Shown here: positions 49,973 to 63,000 of the stretch, one piece after another
How the letters are laid out: each line of letters begins with the position of its first letter
Numbering within the stretch: position 1 is the stretch's first letter
Source: Ehretia macrophylla
Lineage: Eukaryota; Streptophyta; Magnoliopsida; Boraginales; Ehretiaceae
NCBI GenBank assembly: GCA_037974665.1
Contig: CM075765.1
Coordinates: forward strand, 10,337,501-10,401,500
Direction of reading: 5' to 3'
DNA length: 64,000 nucleotides
Made by a program: the position numbers and the translations under genes
Notes under the pieces: generated by a model
Seen by the model: only the letters and a program-made list of their open reading frames with translations
The model's database searches: none
Told to the model about the DNA's origin: nothing

Positions 49973-51856
49973 TCTCTAGTACGTCTTATTTGCAGCCAAC
50001 CTAGAAATATAATGACCATTTTTGAGAAGAGGTGTCTTGCTAATCATTAGAGTTAAAGTTAAGAATTCATTTAGAAAGTACTTGAGGTGTGAAATTCATT
50101 TGATTTATAAATGAATTCATTTGTTTGAAATTGTAAAATAGTATTAAGTCAATTATATTATTTACATATACAAATTGTGTTTGAAATAAATGTGGAATTG
50201 GAATTAATACATATATTTTACATAAATGCCCTTCTTTTATTGTATTGAAATTAGACTTGTCATATAGAGATTATCGTCACATCTCATTATTGATTATTGC
50301 TATTATCATAAAATTGTCCCAAAAAAATAACAAAGAAAAATTGTCAATAAAGTTAAATATTATAAAATAACCATAACTTCAACTATCAGTTCAAAATTAC
50401 AAAATAAACCTACATTCCATGTGATAAAATAACCTTAGGTTCAACCATACATTTAATATGAAAAAATAATCTTAAGAGAAAAGATAAGAGAGACGTTGGT
50501 TTTTTCTTTTGCTGAAAGAGAAACAATGGGAGAGACAATGATTTTTAGACCCAAAAAAAAAAAATAGAGAGACAATGATTTTTATTTATTTATTTATAAT
50601 CTTTGTATTTTAGCCAAAGCCCATTTCTTAAACTTGAGAGCAATTTTGTCCTAAAAAGATGAGCAACAAATTTGAAAAACGTGGGTTTATAAATTTCACC
50701 TCTTAAATAAGGATTTAAATAAAGTATAAGCAAATTCAAGATTTGTAAATCCTACAATTGTAATTTTGTATAAGGGTGCTTCCAAACAACAAAAATTGAA
50801 TTTGTAAATAAATTTCACAAAATTTTATAAAATTTTTTTGTTCCAAACAATTTATTAGCACAATATACATGAGATCATATCACAAGACAGAAAAAAACAT
50901 AGGCAACATATATTTCTGTACGAAAAGCATGTAAGAATACAATGTATCCCAGAAAATATCGAGGCATCTGTACATGTACAGAATAATGGATTTAAATCGT
51001 TTCATAAATGTAATATCACTCATCCGATGATCATCCTGAATTATTTAAATATTTTTTATAATTGTATTATTAATTCAAAAATATTAAATTTTTTTCATAA
51101 TATTATTATAATACGCACACCATAAATAATCATGAATTTATCAAGACAAGAGCTCATAACCGTTAAAAGTCTCAACTAGTTTATACAACACAACGTGGGT
51201 GCCACTCTTGCTGGTCAAAGCTTGACAACCTTTCTCGAAGAATGCCAATTTTCTTCTTGTACAATGTATCTCACATGCATTCAATTTCTTTAATATATTT
51301 ATTAATTTTAGATGTATTTTGTTTTTTTATCCCCGGAGAAACGATCAAGGCTTCACTCTTCTCAACGTAATAATAATTAAATACTTAAATACTACTCGTT
51401 CACTTGTTGATGAATCTTCGCAAGAATTTATAAAATGTCATTTATATTTTTTCAGGCGAGATCATGTATTTTAGAGTTAACATAAATTTTTATTAGTAAA
51501 AAAAAAAACAGATGAGAATATACGTAAGCGACTTAACATATGATTTTATCACCTTTCACTTGACAAAAAAATTTAGAACTTTCACATTGTGTTGTTAAAT
51601 CCAACGAAGAAATTATGGTTGTGTTTAATTTAGAAAGATGTATTACATTAAAGCTCAAAGAAGTTAAATGCTTCTTCTATCACTAGGGAAATATGAACGC
51701 ATGAGCCGCTTTTTCTTTTCATAGTTCATCCACTTTACTATGTTGTTATCCTTTATTCCATCATGGAAAGCAAAAAAACAAAAAAAAACCAAAAAAAAAA
51801 ACAAAAAAAAAAATCTAATATTATCAAATGTCAAGATTGGAACAATTTTCACAGCA
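49973..51856. other. Intergenic, AT-rich, nothing recognised
   Basis: No gene signal. Some paired AT-rich words around 50040-50150 and 50680-50830 suggest an eroded repeat, but no ends could be set. Confidence 0.35.
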
Positions 51857-51937
51857 AACAAATCTAGACTTAAGGAGATTGCACTCCAACAAACCTCAAA
51901 CAAATCTAGACTTGAGGAGATTGCACTCCAACAAGTT
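51857..51937. repeat. ~41-bp tandem repeat, two copies
   Basis: The unit 'caaacaaatctagactt' continuing 'aggagattgcactccaacaa' occurs twice head to tail with one substitution and a two-base spacer difference. Nothing coding is here. Confidence 0.85.
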
Positions 51938-52191
51938 TGAATTTAAGATGGGGTCTGTGGAAGTTCTAACCCTACTAACTTTACAATAATCTTTATTAGC
52001 TCGAATGGTACAATAGTAAAATTTCATAATTTGTAGTTCTTAGTCGTCACAATCTAATAATAACAATAATGACACAATTTTGTCCCCAGTTATTAATTTT
52101 TGGATTCGCCACAATACAGAGCGCTTATATATATATTTTGTTAAGTTGTATAAATTGTTAGTAGCATTGACGTAGTTTAATATATTGTTTA

Positions 52192-52694
52192 GGGTGAATA
52201 GTTTCGGACCCTTTTATAGTCAAGCGAAACTAGTTATAATTTTTTAGGGTCCAAAAAATATAGTCGGACCTTCTTGTGATCCATCTGTTGATGCACACTC
52301 CCCTCCGTCAAATTTTCTGTCAAAACTGACGGAAAGTGTATAACACGCACGAAAAATGCGATTTTTATTGATTTTTAACGTATTTAGTAATAAAATAATA
52401 TATATATATTTTTATTTAGTAATAAATAAAAAAAATAGGTGAAAATGAAAAGAAAAAAGAAAAAATTAAAAAATTTTAATTACTAATATTATTTTATAAT
52501 TAAATACGTTAAAACTAATAAAAATCGCATTTTATACACGTGTGGTACACTTTCCGTCAGTTTTGACGAAAAATTTGATGTAGGGGGTGGTGTGCATCAA
52601 CAAGTGAACCACAGAAAGGTTCGACTATATTTTTTAGATCATATAGAAGTTATAACTAATTTCGCTTCACTACGAAGAGATCCAAGACTAGACC
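52192..52694. mobile_element. 500-bp foldback element with ~230-bp inverted arms
   Basis: The left arm contains 'aagcgaaactagttataatt', 'ctgttgatgcacac' and 'gtcaaaactgacggaaagtg'. The right arm contains, inverted and in matching order, 'aagcgaaattagttataact', 'cttgttgatgcacac' and 'gtcaaaactgacggaaagtg'. The arms meet around an AT-rich centre near 52440. Arms this long suggest a non-autonomous Mutator-type MITE. A transcript would form a long hairpin. There is no coding capacity. Confidence 0.8.
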
Positions 52695-52699
52695 TCGCA

Positions 52700-52960
52700 A
52701 GTGTCGAATCAGCTGGCACGTGTGAACTGACCAGAGGAGGTTAGGGGCAGAGCAGACAAAGGCCGGGCAATGTATGGGGTGCAAGTGGGGCAGCCGAAAA
52801 TAATTGAGGACTTTGAAAGGGCAGCTAAAGGTTCTATCTGCCCACGTGCGCTAACCTACGCGGTGGGTCCCATTGCCCCCCCCCCCCCCCCCTTCCGGAT
52901 AAAGACGACGGACTGACAAAGAAACAAATAAGCGATGGCCCCGAGGGGTAAAATAGTAAA
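52700..52960. promoter_or_regulatory. Orphan GC-rich island with CACGTG sites and a poly-C run
   Basis: This patch is far richer in GC than anything within several kb. CACGTG (G-box core) occurs at 52717-52722 and 52843-52848, with further copies at 52537-52542 and 53178-53183. A run of about 17 C lies at 52876-52892. It looks like a plant promoter or the remains of one, but no gene follows on either strand within the next few kb. Confidence 0.35.
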
Positions 52961-53789
52961 ATTTATGTCTCGTGTCCATCCAAGTCTTCACCGCATATGA
53001 TCCACTTGCCATTTTTCTCAATCCACGCGCCCTTTTAATACTAACACTTTTGATTAAAGAATTATTCTTGACAAAAAGATAAAAAGAAAAAAAGAAAAAA
53101 AGAAAAAGAAAAAAGAATTATTTCTATGGATTTTTATCCATAAAATCCGAACCTGGTCATACTCCGCATTCTACGAGCACGTGGACACAGCCTTCTTCTT
53201 TTCTTTTTCTTATTTTATTTTGGCTCATAAGGTTTTTTGTTTTTTATTTTTTATTTTTTAGGAAGCTCATAAGGTTACTGACATGAAACTTAACTTTAAA
53301 TGATGCTAGATTAATGGTTATTTTTAAGATTTTTTCGATAAGTCAGACATCAAACACTCATATATTATGGAATTTACCTTCCCTCCAAGTTAGGTGTTTG
53401 ACTTTGTAGGACTGAATTTTTTTTATTATTATTATTTTTTTATTGTTAACATTAACGTTTTTAAAATGATAGCAGTTGAAAATTTTATCATTCGTAACAA
53501 TTGCAGTAATAAATGATGAAAAGTCAATAAGAGATAACAACTTTGCAAAATGGCAGGCATTTTAAATATTTTTCCCTCATTAATCAACAATAAATATTTT
53601 ATAATTTCAAAATTTTTAACAAACTTCTGTTATTATGGAAAAAAAAACTAAAAATATCTAAATAATATTAATTAGGCCTTCCATGAATGACATATATTAT
53701 TGGAAAAACATTCTTCATATTACTAGTGCGAGTAGTAAGATCATAATCCAACTCTCTCTCGGGGAGGTGATTTTCCTCGAGTTAAATTA
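52961..53789. other. Intergenic, nothing recognised
   Basis: Purine-rich tract (GAAAAA)n near 53080-53115 and AT-rich DNA; no gene signal. Confidence 0.4.
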
Positions 53790-53799
53790 GCAATACATG

Positions 53800-53940
53800 A
53801 CCAACAGGTTTTTGGTCTATTGGTATGATTCTCGATATAAGTGTAAGAAATTGTGATTTCAATTTTTGTGAGTGATATTTTTTTATTTGTGTTGTACGAT
53901 TTAAACATTTCTTAAATCCAAAAAAAAAAAAAAAAAATTC
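53800..53940 (+). mobile_element. tRNA-Pro-related SINE with poly-A tail and target duplication
   Basis: The head 'tttggtctattggtatgatt' plus 'ctcg' is a near copy of the 5' half of plant tRNA-Pro (TTTGGTCTAGTGGTATGATT). A decayed box B-like 'gatttcaattttt' follows, and the unit ends in about 18 A. The flanks gcaatacatg (53790-53799) and gcaagacatg (53941-53950) differ at one base and look like the target duplication. No tRNA fold is retained in the 3' half. Confidence 0.7.
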
Positions 53941-53950
53941 GCAAGACATG

Positions 53951-55320
53951 CTCTTAACCATTAATATTGTAGAGGAGTTTTATTATTATTTCAATGTGGT
54001 TTGGTCCGTAAAAGAATTTAAGATGTTAAACGGAATTGTTGATTGACATACATGATATAAAATTCTTTAACCATGAATTTAAGATTTTTTTTAAATTTTT
54101 TTTTCCATAAGTATCATTGTTTATGTGTGAGTACATATTCCATTTGGCGGGAAAAAACAACAAATTATTCAATACTGTTGCGCTATCTTTTTTTTTTTGC
54201 TTTAAATCCAATTAAAAGTTTTTATTTACTTGTTCTCTACTCAACCAATCCATTTTTATGTAATTGATTATTTTTTATGTTATTGTCCAGAAAATTACTT
54301 AATTCCCGTTAACACCAAATTCACTTAATTTCTATTTAACACCCATTGTTAATATATTCTTTCAGATTCGCCCCTATGCAGGAGAGTGACACTGTAAAAA
54401 ACTATGTAATTATATAAAATTACGTTGTGAGTGAAATTTAACTGTTGTGAACTGATTATACAATTAACTCGACAATTTATAATTAAGGTTTTGCTAACAA
54501 CACAATAACATTACAAATAAGTTTCGAAATTCTTTTTAAAGGAGGCTAAAGTACATAGATTTTTAACTATATAAATAGTGACTAATAAATTCTTTTAAAT
54601 AAAAATATATAAAAAAAATACATAAATTTTTTAATATTTTTTTAAATTAATAAAAATTGTAACTCCCGCTAGTCCCTATATACATTCGCCCTTAGACTCA
54701 CGAGGAACAACGTGGTGGCCTACCGTGGCCCCCGGGGAGGGATGCATTGAAGGAAGCACTGTCATAGTCCTGCCAGCTTTCCTCCTGTTTTTTACAAGCT
54801 ATTATTATTTTAATGTCTTCACTAACTAATAAGCCAAAGGGATTTGTTTTGGAAGTATCTTATTAAAGCTTATTAGTCAAGACAAGGTACTAGAAATTAG
54901 GAGCCTTCACGTGGTGCTGTTTTCTTAAAATATGAGATTTCTTGATAAACAAAATCTTCGTGTTTGATTAATTCATGATGATTCATGCAGGTATGCTAAT
55001 GGTCAGTGTTTGCAATAATAGAAACCAACCAAGGCCTTGTCTTATCAGCTCTTCTTAATTGTTTTTAGTGGATGTTTGGCCTAGTTTCTTTAAAATAATT
55101 TGCACGTTTATCAAGAGTTATGTGTCTTGAGATTTAATATTTTTTTTCTGAACTCAAAAAAAATTCTTTGTCATCTTTAATAAATAAATAAAAACTCACA
55201 AGTTCTTTTGGAATTTATAACTAGCCCCAAAGAAAAAAGAAATAGCCAAAAAGTAGTTCTGTAATTGCCTTGGTCAACTTAAATCTTTTTGAAGATTTTA
55301 GAACTTCAATTCTTCTGGGT
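53951..55320. other. Intergenic, AT-rich, nothing recognised
   Basis: No supported gene or complete repeat. Confidence 0.4.
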
Positions 55321-55329
55321 TTATAAGTA

Positions 55330-55703
55330 ACGAGATCGGTGAATGGACTAGGAGGTTTTGTAAGGGGAATGATCTTCATGCTTTGATCATTAGACTCTTA
55401 TTTTGTACTACGGTGTATTTTATTTGAAGGGAACGTAATAATAGACTTCATGGTCAACGGTTTCATACTGAAAAGCACATCAAAAATGAAATTGTTAATC
55501 TGGTTCGATTGAAGATTTGTGGGAAAAAAAATTTTAGACGTAACCTGGTCAACAATGAACTTTGCATGAATTGGGATCTCGGGGATATATGTTTGTAATC
55601 TTTTCAATTTGGTTGTTTGTTTTTGTGTGGATTTGTACTTGAGATTTTGAGTTTTGATATCAATGAAACACTTTGCTTAATTAGCAAAAAAAAAAAAAAA
55701 AAA
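55330..55703 (+). mobile_element. L1-type LINE, 3' end with poly-A tail
   Basis: One frame reads TTVYFI, then RERNNRLHGQRFHTEKHI and NEIVNLVRLKICG, the C-terminal zf-RVT region of plant L1 ORF2 (family pattern YFIWKERNNRLH). An in-frame TGA replaces the Trp of FIWKERN. A short 3' UTR and about 19 A (55687-55704) end the copy. It is 5'-truncated and dead. No clear target duplication was found. Confidence 0.75.
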
Positions 55704-55743
55704 ACACTTCACTATGAGTTGTTTTGAATGAGATAAAAGCTTA

Positions 55744-56126
55744 GGGCTTGTTTGGATTCACCAAGGAGAAAATAATAAATGAAATTATCCAATCATAAAG
55801 GAAAAAAAGTGGAGGATTAAATCTTGTTTGAATTGGGTAAAATTATAAAAGAAATATTCGTAAATAAAAAATTATTATACGTTCGGATTGCAGTGAAAAT
55901 GAAAGAAAGTGATAAAATTCATAAATAAATTGATATCTTTACTCTTTTTTAATATATATAGTAATAGAAAAAGAAAAAAAAAAGTTACTCTCTATATTAG
56001 ATATTTAATTAAATCCAATCTGCTAATTTCACCCCAGTCTGGGGACATTGCAATTTAAGTTATGTGGATGATTTTCAGTCTCTCCTCCTTAACCAATCCT
56101 TCCCCCAAAATCCTCAATCCAAACAG
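55744..56126. mobile_element. Tourist-like MITE (family 'GGGCTTGTTTGGATT'), copy 2
   Basis: TTA is followed by GGGCTTGTTTGGATTCACC, 'aggagaaaataataaatgaa' and 'ggaggattaaat'. The other end is 'ctccttaaccaatccttccc' through 'aatccaaacag'. It matches the inverted copy at 24700-25285 word for word along much of its arms. It inserted right beside the LINE poly-A tail. Confidence 0.7.
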
Positions 56127-57056
56127 ATGCAAAACTATACCCTCTTTCATTACATATTTATATCATGCATCATAGTAAATAATTCTTCAATTTTCTTTTC
56201 ACGTTGTGGTCATATTTGTGTTTTAAAAAAATAAAAATAAAATTATCTTTTTATTTATTTATTTATTTATTAGATATGAGACATTCAAGTTTCATAGGCA
56301 TGTGAAATCCCAGTATAAGTACGAACATATTTTTCGTCTCCCAAGTGAAAAAGTTTGAATACCTCAAAAGATCCATCTCGTGCAAGCATTGAGTTTCATG
56401 CTCTCCATTAAAGTAAAAGAACAAAAGACTAGGGAAGCTTTGTGCTTTGTTCCTTCTTAGAGGTATAGAAAAAAAAAAAAAAGAATGTATAGTTTCGAAT
56501 CAATTAATTATGAGTTTCGGAAAATGACACTATTTTGTTGCAAAATGGATGTGTTACAACGTTGAAATCTACAATCAAGAGTTTCTTCAAGCACTGACAA
56601 TCTCTGAATCAAAAAGCAAAAAAGAGCAACATTGAGAGCACCTTGATGCTGAAGTTAGTAATTATCGGGTGAAATACGAGTGTCGAGTATTAAGATATAG
56701 AGAGGATGAGGGGTCAAATTGTAAATAAAAACAAGAGAATGTAGTAGATGCATTATCTTCACAGGCACATAATCTTCTAAAGAGAAAAAAAGCCAGCCGA
56801 AACAAACTTACATTGTTCTGGGCTTATAGACCAAGTATCACCAAATCCTCTGTTTTAGTACACAATCAGTCATTTTGATGTATATAAACTTTTTTCCCCT
56901 TATTTTATCGTCAAGTTTGAAAAATGGGGGACACAACGACTGAGTTTTTTCTAGCTACATGATGATATATATAAGTAGTTTCTCCTGATGAAAGTCGGAT
57001 CATCAGCAACAGTTTGGGCGTAACAGTTGTTTTTCACAGGTTTCTCATAACAAATT
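56127..57056 (-). other. Downstream region and probable 3' UTR of TFIIF-alpha
   Basis: No separate gene. The last 200-250 bases before 57057 are likely the 3' UTR of the TFIIF-alpha gene. The polyadenylation site cannot be fixed from sequence alone. Confidence 0.4.
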
Positions 57057-60000
57057 TTACCTATCTCTGAGAACGACATAGCTAGGTCCGCTTGTCTTTT
57101 GTATCTTGGAGATTCTCCTCAATATAGCTGCAAAGGCATCCTTGTCCTGCATATTAAGGAATTTTATTGTGTCACATGAATGGCAATCAAGTAAATTATT
57201 GTAACCATTTTTTTTAATTGTGAAAAGGAAATGAAAGCAACACTGCCAACACAACTACTGCTGAAATTGTCCCCAACAAGAAAAAGCTAAAAGTTCCTAG
57301 TGCCACAGCAATATGAGAACATTAACACGGAGAGAATGAAAACATGACAATATCTAAACGCACCCACCCTACCCTACCCTACCCTTTCCTTTTTCTCCTT
57401 TCTCGTGGTACGCCATAACATGCTCATACCTTATCAGAAATACTTGCCATAGTAAATGAACGAAAAAGAGCCTAGAGTAGAAAATAGTTCCATAAACTAA
57501 CTATTTCCTATGCAAGAAAGTTCCGGGTCATAGGAAAAAAATGGAAGCGACGACACGAAGCAATTGCATAAAAGACATTGATAAAAACCAGTTGTCTTAC
57601 CTCTTTCGATTTTAGTCTTGACTTAAATTTGGCAACAAGATCTTGGGTGGTCACTGGTGTTTTCTGCAACAAAACAGCCCTAATTTCATCTTCTGTCACA
57701 GGACCAGTAGCCTGTGCTGGTGCAGTTTTTGAGGGTGAGGGTGAAGCTCCTTTTGCTGGTGGTACACTACTCTTTGAAGCAGAGGTAGGTTCATCTTTCA
57801 CAGGCTTTTTACATCATGAAACCGAGAAGGTGTCAATAAACATGAAAACATTAGCCCAAAATACAACAAAAAGCGTCAAAATGTAAAAAAGAAAAAGAAG
57901 ATAAAGGTTAAAGCTTTGTGCTCCTGTCAACACAAAATAAAATTTGAAGATAATGATACACTTAATTTGGCAAAATAAGTATCTTACGTTCTCTGTCTTC
58001 ACTTTTTTCAAAGGCGCGCTGTTAGTTGCTTTCGGTTCATCTCCATTACCTTTTCTTTTCCCCTTTGCCGTCTTTGAATTAGAGGGAGTTCCACGAGCAG
58101 ATCCAGAAGCAGCCGGTTTCAAAGGACTGCTGTCAACTGGTTCTTCTTTAGGAGCTTCCTTCTTTGGAGCTAGTACAGGCGAGATATCATCTTCCAACTG
58201 AGCAAACCAAAACAATGACCCTGTTGTTAGATGCTATAGTAATCAGGTAGAAGACTTGAAAAAATTAACAAGATTGAAAGAGAATAATCTTTCTCAACTG
58301 CAGAAAAACTACAATCCCTCTGACATGTGGCAATCAGTGTCTTACCAGGAGGATATGAAAGAAAAACCTACATACTCTTTCAAGACTGTATGCCCTCTTT
58401 TTTGGCCTAACTGGTAAAATGCTTGAACACAGGTATGGGCATGGGACACAATTAGAAGGGAACACAATCATACAAACAGAACAATTCTCCAAACAAGGAC
58501 AGAGCATTCCTGGTGACATGTTGAGTCCGTGTGCATGCATGTGCACGTATCAACCTAATACTATTAACTAAATTGAATGAATAAAAGGCATTTGCTCTGG
58601 TGAGACCAAAGTTTAAAAGTTCTGATTCCAATCAGGGAAAAGAAAAGGTGGCACTTATTGAATAAGAAAACATACAAAAGGAGCACTTCCAAGAGAAGGT
58701 GGACAGAGGAGACATTAGCTAACAAACAAAGGACATTTGTTTCAATATCACCAATGTATTAGAAACTTGGGTTCCCATATTAGTCAATCGACTTAGAATA
58801 AAGCATGAAAGTGTTTATCAAGTGATGCATGAAAAAGAAAGAAGGGGAAAAGGGAGAAGAAGAAAATATTAAGTACCTCAGAGAGATGTATATACCCTTG
58901 AAAGAGAGATGAGAAGTTTGGGCAACACTTTTATATGATTATTCAAAATGAATTTTTGTCCATGGGAAGCCAGCAGACGTTGAATATTTAAGATCCTTGA
59001 ACTGTTATTCTACTTGCATTCAAATGGTCGTATGATAAAATTTTGTAACTAAATCAACCCTGTTTTCCTAATTCATGTAGAATCAGATTAAGAATCTTAA
59101 ATCCTTAACAATTCTTGATATATATTCGGGTAAATACCCAATTCGGTTTATCTTTAGGATTTGTGTCATTTTAATCCTTATCTTTCAAAATGTACCATTT
59201 TAGTCCCGTATCCTTATCATTTGTCCCAACTTAGTTTTTATCTTTGTCATTATGGTCCACGTTAGTCCTCCATTATTTTGAAAGATAAGAACTAAATTGG
59301 GACAAATAGTAAAAATACGGGATTAAAATAGTACATTTTGAAAGATAAGGACTAAATTGGGACAAATAATAAAGATATAGGACTGAAAAGGTACATTTTG
59401 AAAGATAAGGACTAAAATGACACAAACCTTAAAGACAAGGGACCAAATTGAATATTTACCCTATTATTTATGTGTCTCAACGTGTCATCCAGGAAACATC
59501 TAAACTACAGGACATGAATCCCAGGTTTTAATGCATCCAGAATATATGGAAAAATAATTCTCAGATGACCATATATTAGCCTTACAAACAAAAGGAAACC
59601 AGATTTTTCAGACAGTGGTGCCTTTTTCTTCTTTTCCCCTTGATTGTGTATGGTGCTTTGATATTATCATTTCATCAACATGCAAGAAACAATATTCAAC
59701 GAACAAATTATTAGCTCCGTAAACAGATATCAGACACAGGAATCATGTGGACTTACATCCTCATCATCATCGTCATCATCTGCATCTGAATCATCCAGCC
59801 CGTTGGCTCGCCCAAGCAGCTTTTTCAACTCTTTTCCAGATTTGCTCAGCCCTCCCCCCTCTTCATCTGCTTCGTCCTCATCATCGTCATCCTGAAGCAC
59901 ATGCAGAGAATATTAGGATTAAATCTACCAGATAGCATCTTAGCAGAGACCACAGAAATAAGAAAAATAGATAAAGTGCACCAACCCCCCGCAATGAAAA

Positions 60001-63000
60001 AGACAAAAGAAACTATAAAGAACGAGAAAATGCATTTTGAGAAAACATGGAGGCAACCTGAAATTCTTAATGCTAAATCAATTTAAGCATTTACAGAAGA
60101 GACGCAGAAGGCACAAAACAAAAGAAGGATATTATTTCATGTATTCAGGTTAAATCAAGAAAACAGAGAAAACATGCATATCCCAGTCTTTCGACCAAAG
60201 GAATAGATCTCAAATCAATAACGCCCTTGACCAAAAAAAAAAAAAAATCAATAACACCATTTGTCAGCTTTCTTGATAAAATATCAATTCTTATTTCTTC
60301 CAGCTAAGAAATTTGTTCTATTAAGCCAGAATCTCACGATCTTCGCGTTAGTACAATGCATTTATAAGGAATCGTAAATTACTAGTCATCGTCTCCGGCT
60401 TCTATCATTTATTAGCTACCTGTTTTTCTCCTATAGGATAGAGCATCAAATTACAATTAAAAGGGAAAAGGCATCAATCGGGCTTGTCTCAAACTAAGTT
60501 TTCCAAACATTGTCACTGACTCACTATGTTATATTTCTTTGCATTTTTCCCTCCTTCAGTCATTAACTTCATTGTCAAGCGTAGCTGCAATTTTTCCATA
60601 GGATGCAATACGTGGTGTTGAGGTGAAGAAACAGAACAAAGTTAAAATAAGAAACCTGCTTGATTTCGGGAGGAGCAGGGATTTCCGGTGCCAAATCTTC
60701 CCGTTCCTCAGGATCGTTTCCAACACCTTCATCATCATCAGTGAAAATTTCTTCATGCTCCCAATCATCACCTACAGAAGTCATAAAAGTTTAGAAGGAT
60801 GTGAAGCTAAGAGCACAAAAGCAGAGCCTACATAAATGAATAACACATAAAGCAACAGACTAGAGCAGCAGTACTAGACATGAATATCAAATGAACTACA
60901 AACTAGTTCCTCATCCAAAAATGCCCCTTATCGTAGCTCTTCCCTTTCTAAAGAAAAAGGCATTGTTCTTCAAGCACTCCAAGGGCATAGATATACATTC
61001 ATTGAAAGAAGGGAAGCTCAATAAGGGACTGTAGCCTCAAATTTCAAGTTTTGGCATCTTTAGCATCCTAACAAAGCATTTCATGAAAAAAAGGAAAAGG
61101 GCAGCAGGGGAAGGAAGAAACTGCCATATGAGACTTCCAATGACTTCTTAACCACAAAACGAGATAGAACATTCAGTTACCAAAGACAACTAAGGAGCAC
61201 CTTAAGCATGCGACGCATCACATTGAAATGGGAAAAAAGTGTTACCCTTCTCAATATCGTCATCCTCCATATCAAGATCACCTCCCCTAGGACCTTCTTC
61301 ATCATCATCACCACCACGTTTGTTGAGTCCCAGCCTACTTTTTCTTGCCGCCTCCTCTTCTTCATCTTCCTCTCCTCTGTCTGAAGCATTGCCTTCATCA
61401 TCATCAGCTCCACTTTTTCGACGACCTCTACCACCAGCAGGCCCAGCCTCCTTATCATCGACCAACCTTTCACTTTCACCAAATGCAGCAGGTCCATTGT
61501 TTGCTGCTTTCATCATCCATCTTTGGTACCCATCTGCAGTTTTCCTTCTATTTTTCATCTTCTCTTCTGCTTCCTCCAAAGTTAGTTGCTTATATTGTGC
61601 AACTTTGTTAAAGTTGTACCTAAGTTGAAACACTTTTATAAGGTGTAGAGAATAATGCACATGCTGTTTGATAGAAGAGGAAGTAACAATGCCATTCATA
61701 AGCTACACTAGACCATGACATAAGAAATATACATAGCACGTATATACCATGAACCAGCCGGGATGGCAACGAACTCTCTCCCCTGTAACATAAGGAGGTA
61801 ATACGTTGCTGATTGTGAACCCTCAAGTTGGCCATGATACTGAGTGCCTGTTTCATCCTCCAAGAGCCAAGGTTTATTCTTGTACTTTTCCTACGCAATG
61901 CGCTCAGATGATTATAACAAAATGCATACAGACAGGAATTACTGTCGTAGGAAAAGAAAGCCAATCAGCTTCATATGAGGCAAAGAAAATAAGCAGACTT
62001 GTAAATAACAAAAAAATTACCACATATCCTCTTCACATTCTTTTGCCTGATATAGACAAAACATGGACTTTGTGTACGAGTATTGGGTGCTGGTCCTTCT
62101 AGGCATCAGATTGGCCTATTCCATGGATTTCAAGATATGTGGATTCATCTAAAAAGTGTCCCAAATTTCAGGTTGGCCAAAGTACTGTACATAGTGTTAC
62201 TTTGCAATACCAGAACCTAAACCACGACTATGAGCATCATAATATAATCAATGACAGCAAATGACTCTCTTTGGGACATGAAGCAAGTAGAGACTTGGTT
62301 TCTATTCCTTAGAAACGAATAAAGAGGTTGCTGTTACCACTGGTGTCTACATTCCATGAGATCGCAGTGTCTGAGCCTAATTTTGGAGTGAAATTACACA
62401 CAGATAATGCCTTTAGCCAATTTTCGGGTGTCTTGCCTGGGTACATAGAATAGAAGAGTATGTGACAAAGGCTGATATGTCAGTTGCATGTAACTAGCCG
62501 ATTAGCATCTAACAGCCTCAAAAACTAAAATGAACAGAAGCCTATGGTATAACTATCTCATATGCAGCATTGTGAATGAACCATCAATTGACTACAAGCA
62601 TCCCCCTCTTCCCCCTCCTTACTCCTTGAAAGAGTGAAACCAGGTCCAAATATAACAGAAACTATCCTCTGCATTAACGTCCAACTTCAAAACTAAAGAA
62701 ACATAAATATTTCAAGCAATGCCAACAGAACATCAGATACTTAACAGAAAATCTATGATTATAGATATGTTTAATCAAATGTGCAACAGACACGTACATG
62801 TACCAGCAAGGAACATCACCCTATGAAAAGAATCCACAAACTTTTTAGCAACAAGGAATAGAAGTCTAAACCAACATCGTTAAGAGTATAGTACCATTTC
62901 AGAATCTAATGAACGAATGAGACATTATGGATAGAATATGTACCCTCAAGGCATCAGTAACTTGGCGTCCTTGTAAGCCTTCTTTTTGTAAAGACCACTT

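Noticed and set aside
57366-57386. (CCCTA)n run resembling telomere repeats
   Set aside because: The plant telomere unit is CCCTAAA. This is a 5-base microsatellite of about four units inside a TFIIF-alpha intron.
59680-59935. Serine/histidine-rich + strand frames over 59.7-59.9 and 61.2-61.6 kb
   Set aside because: These are antisense shadows of the acid-rich TFIIF-alpha exons.
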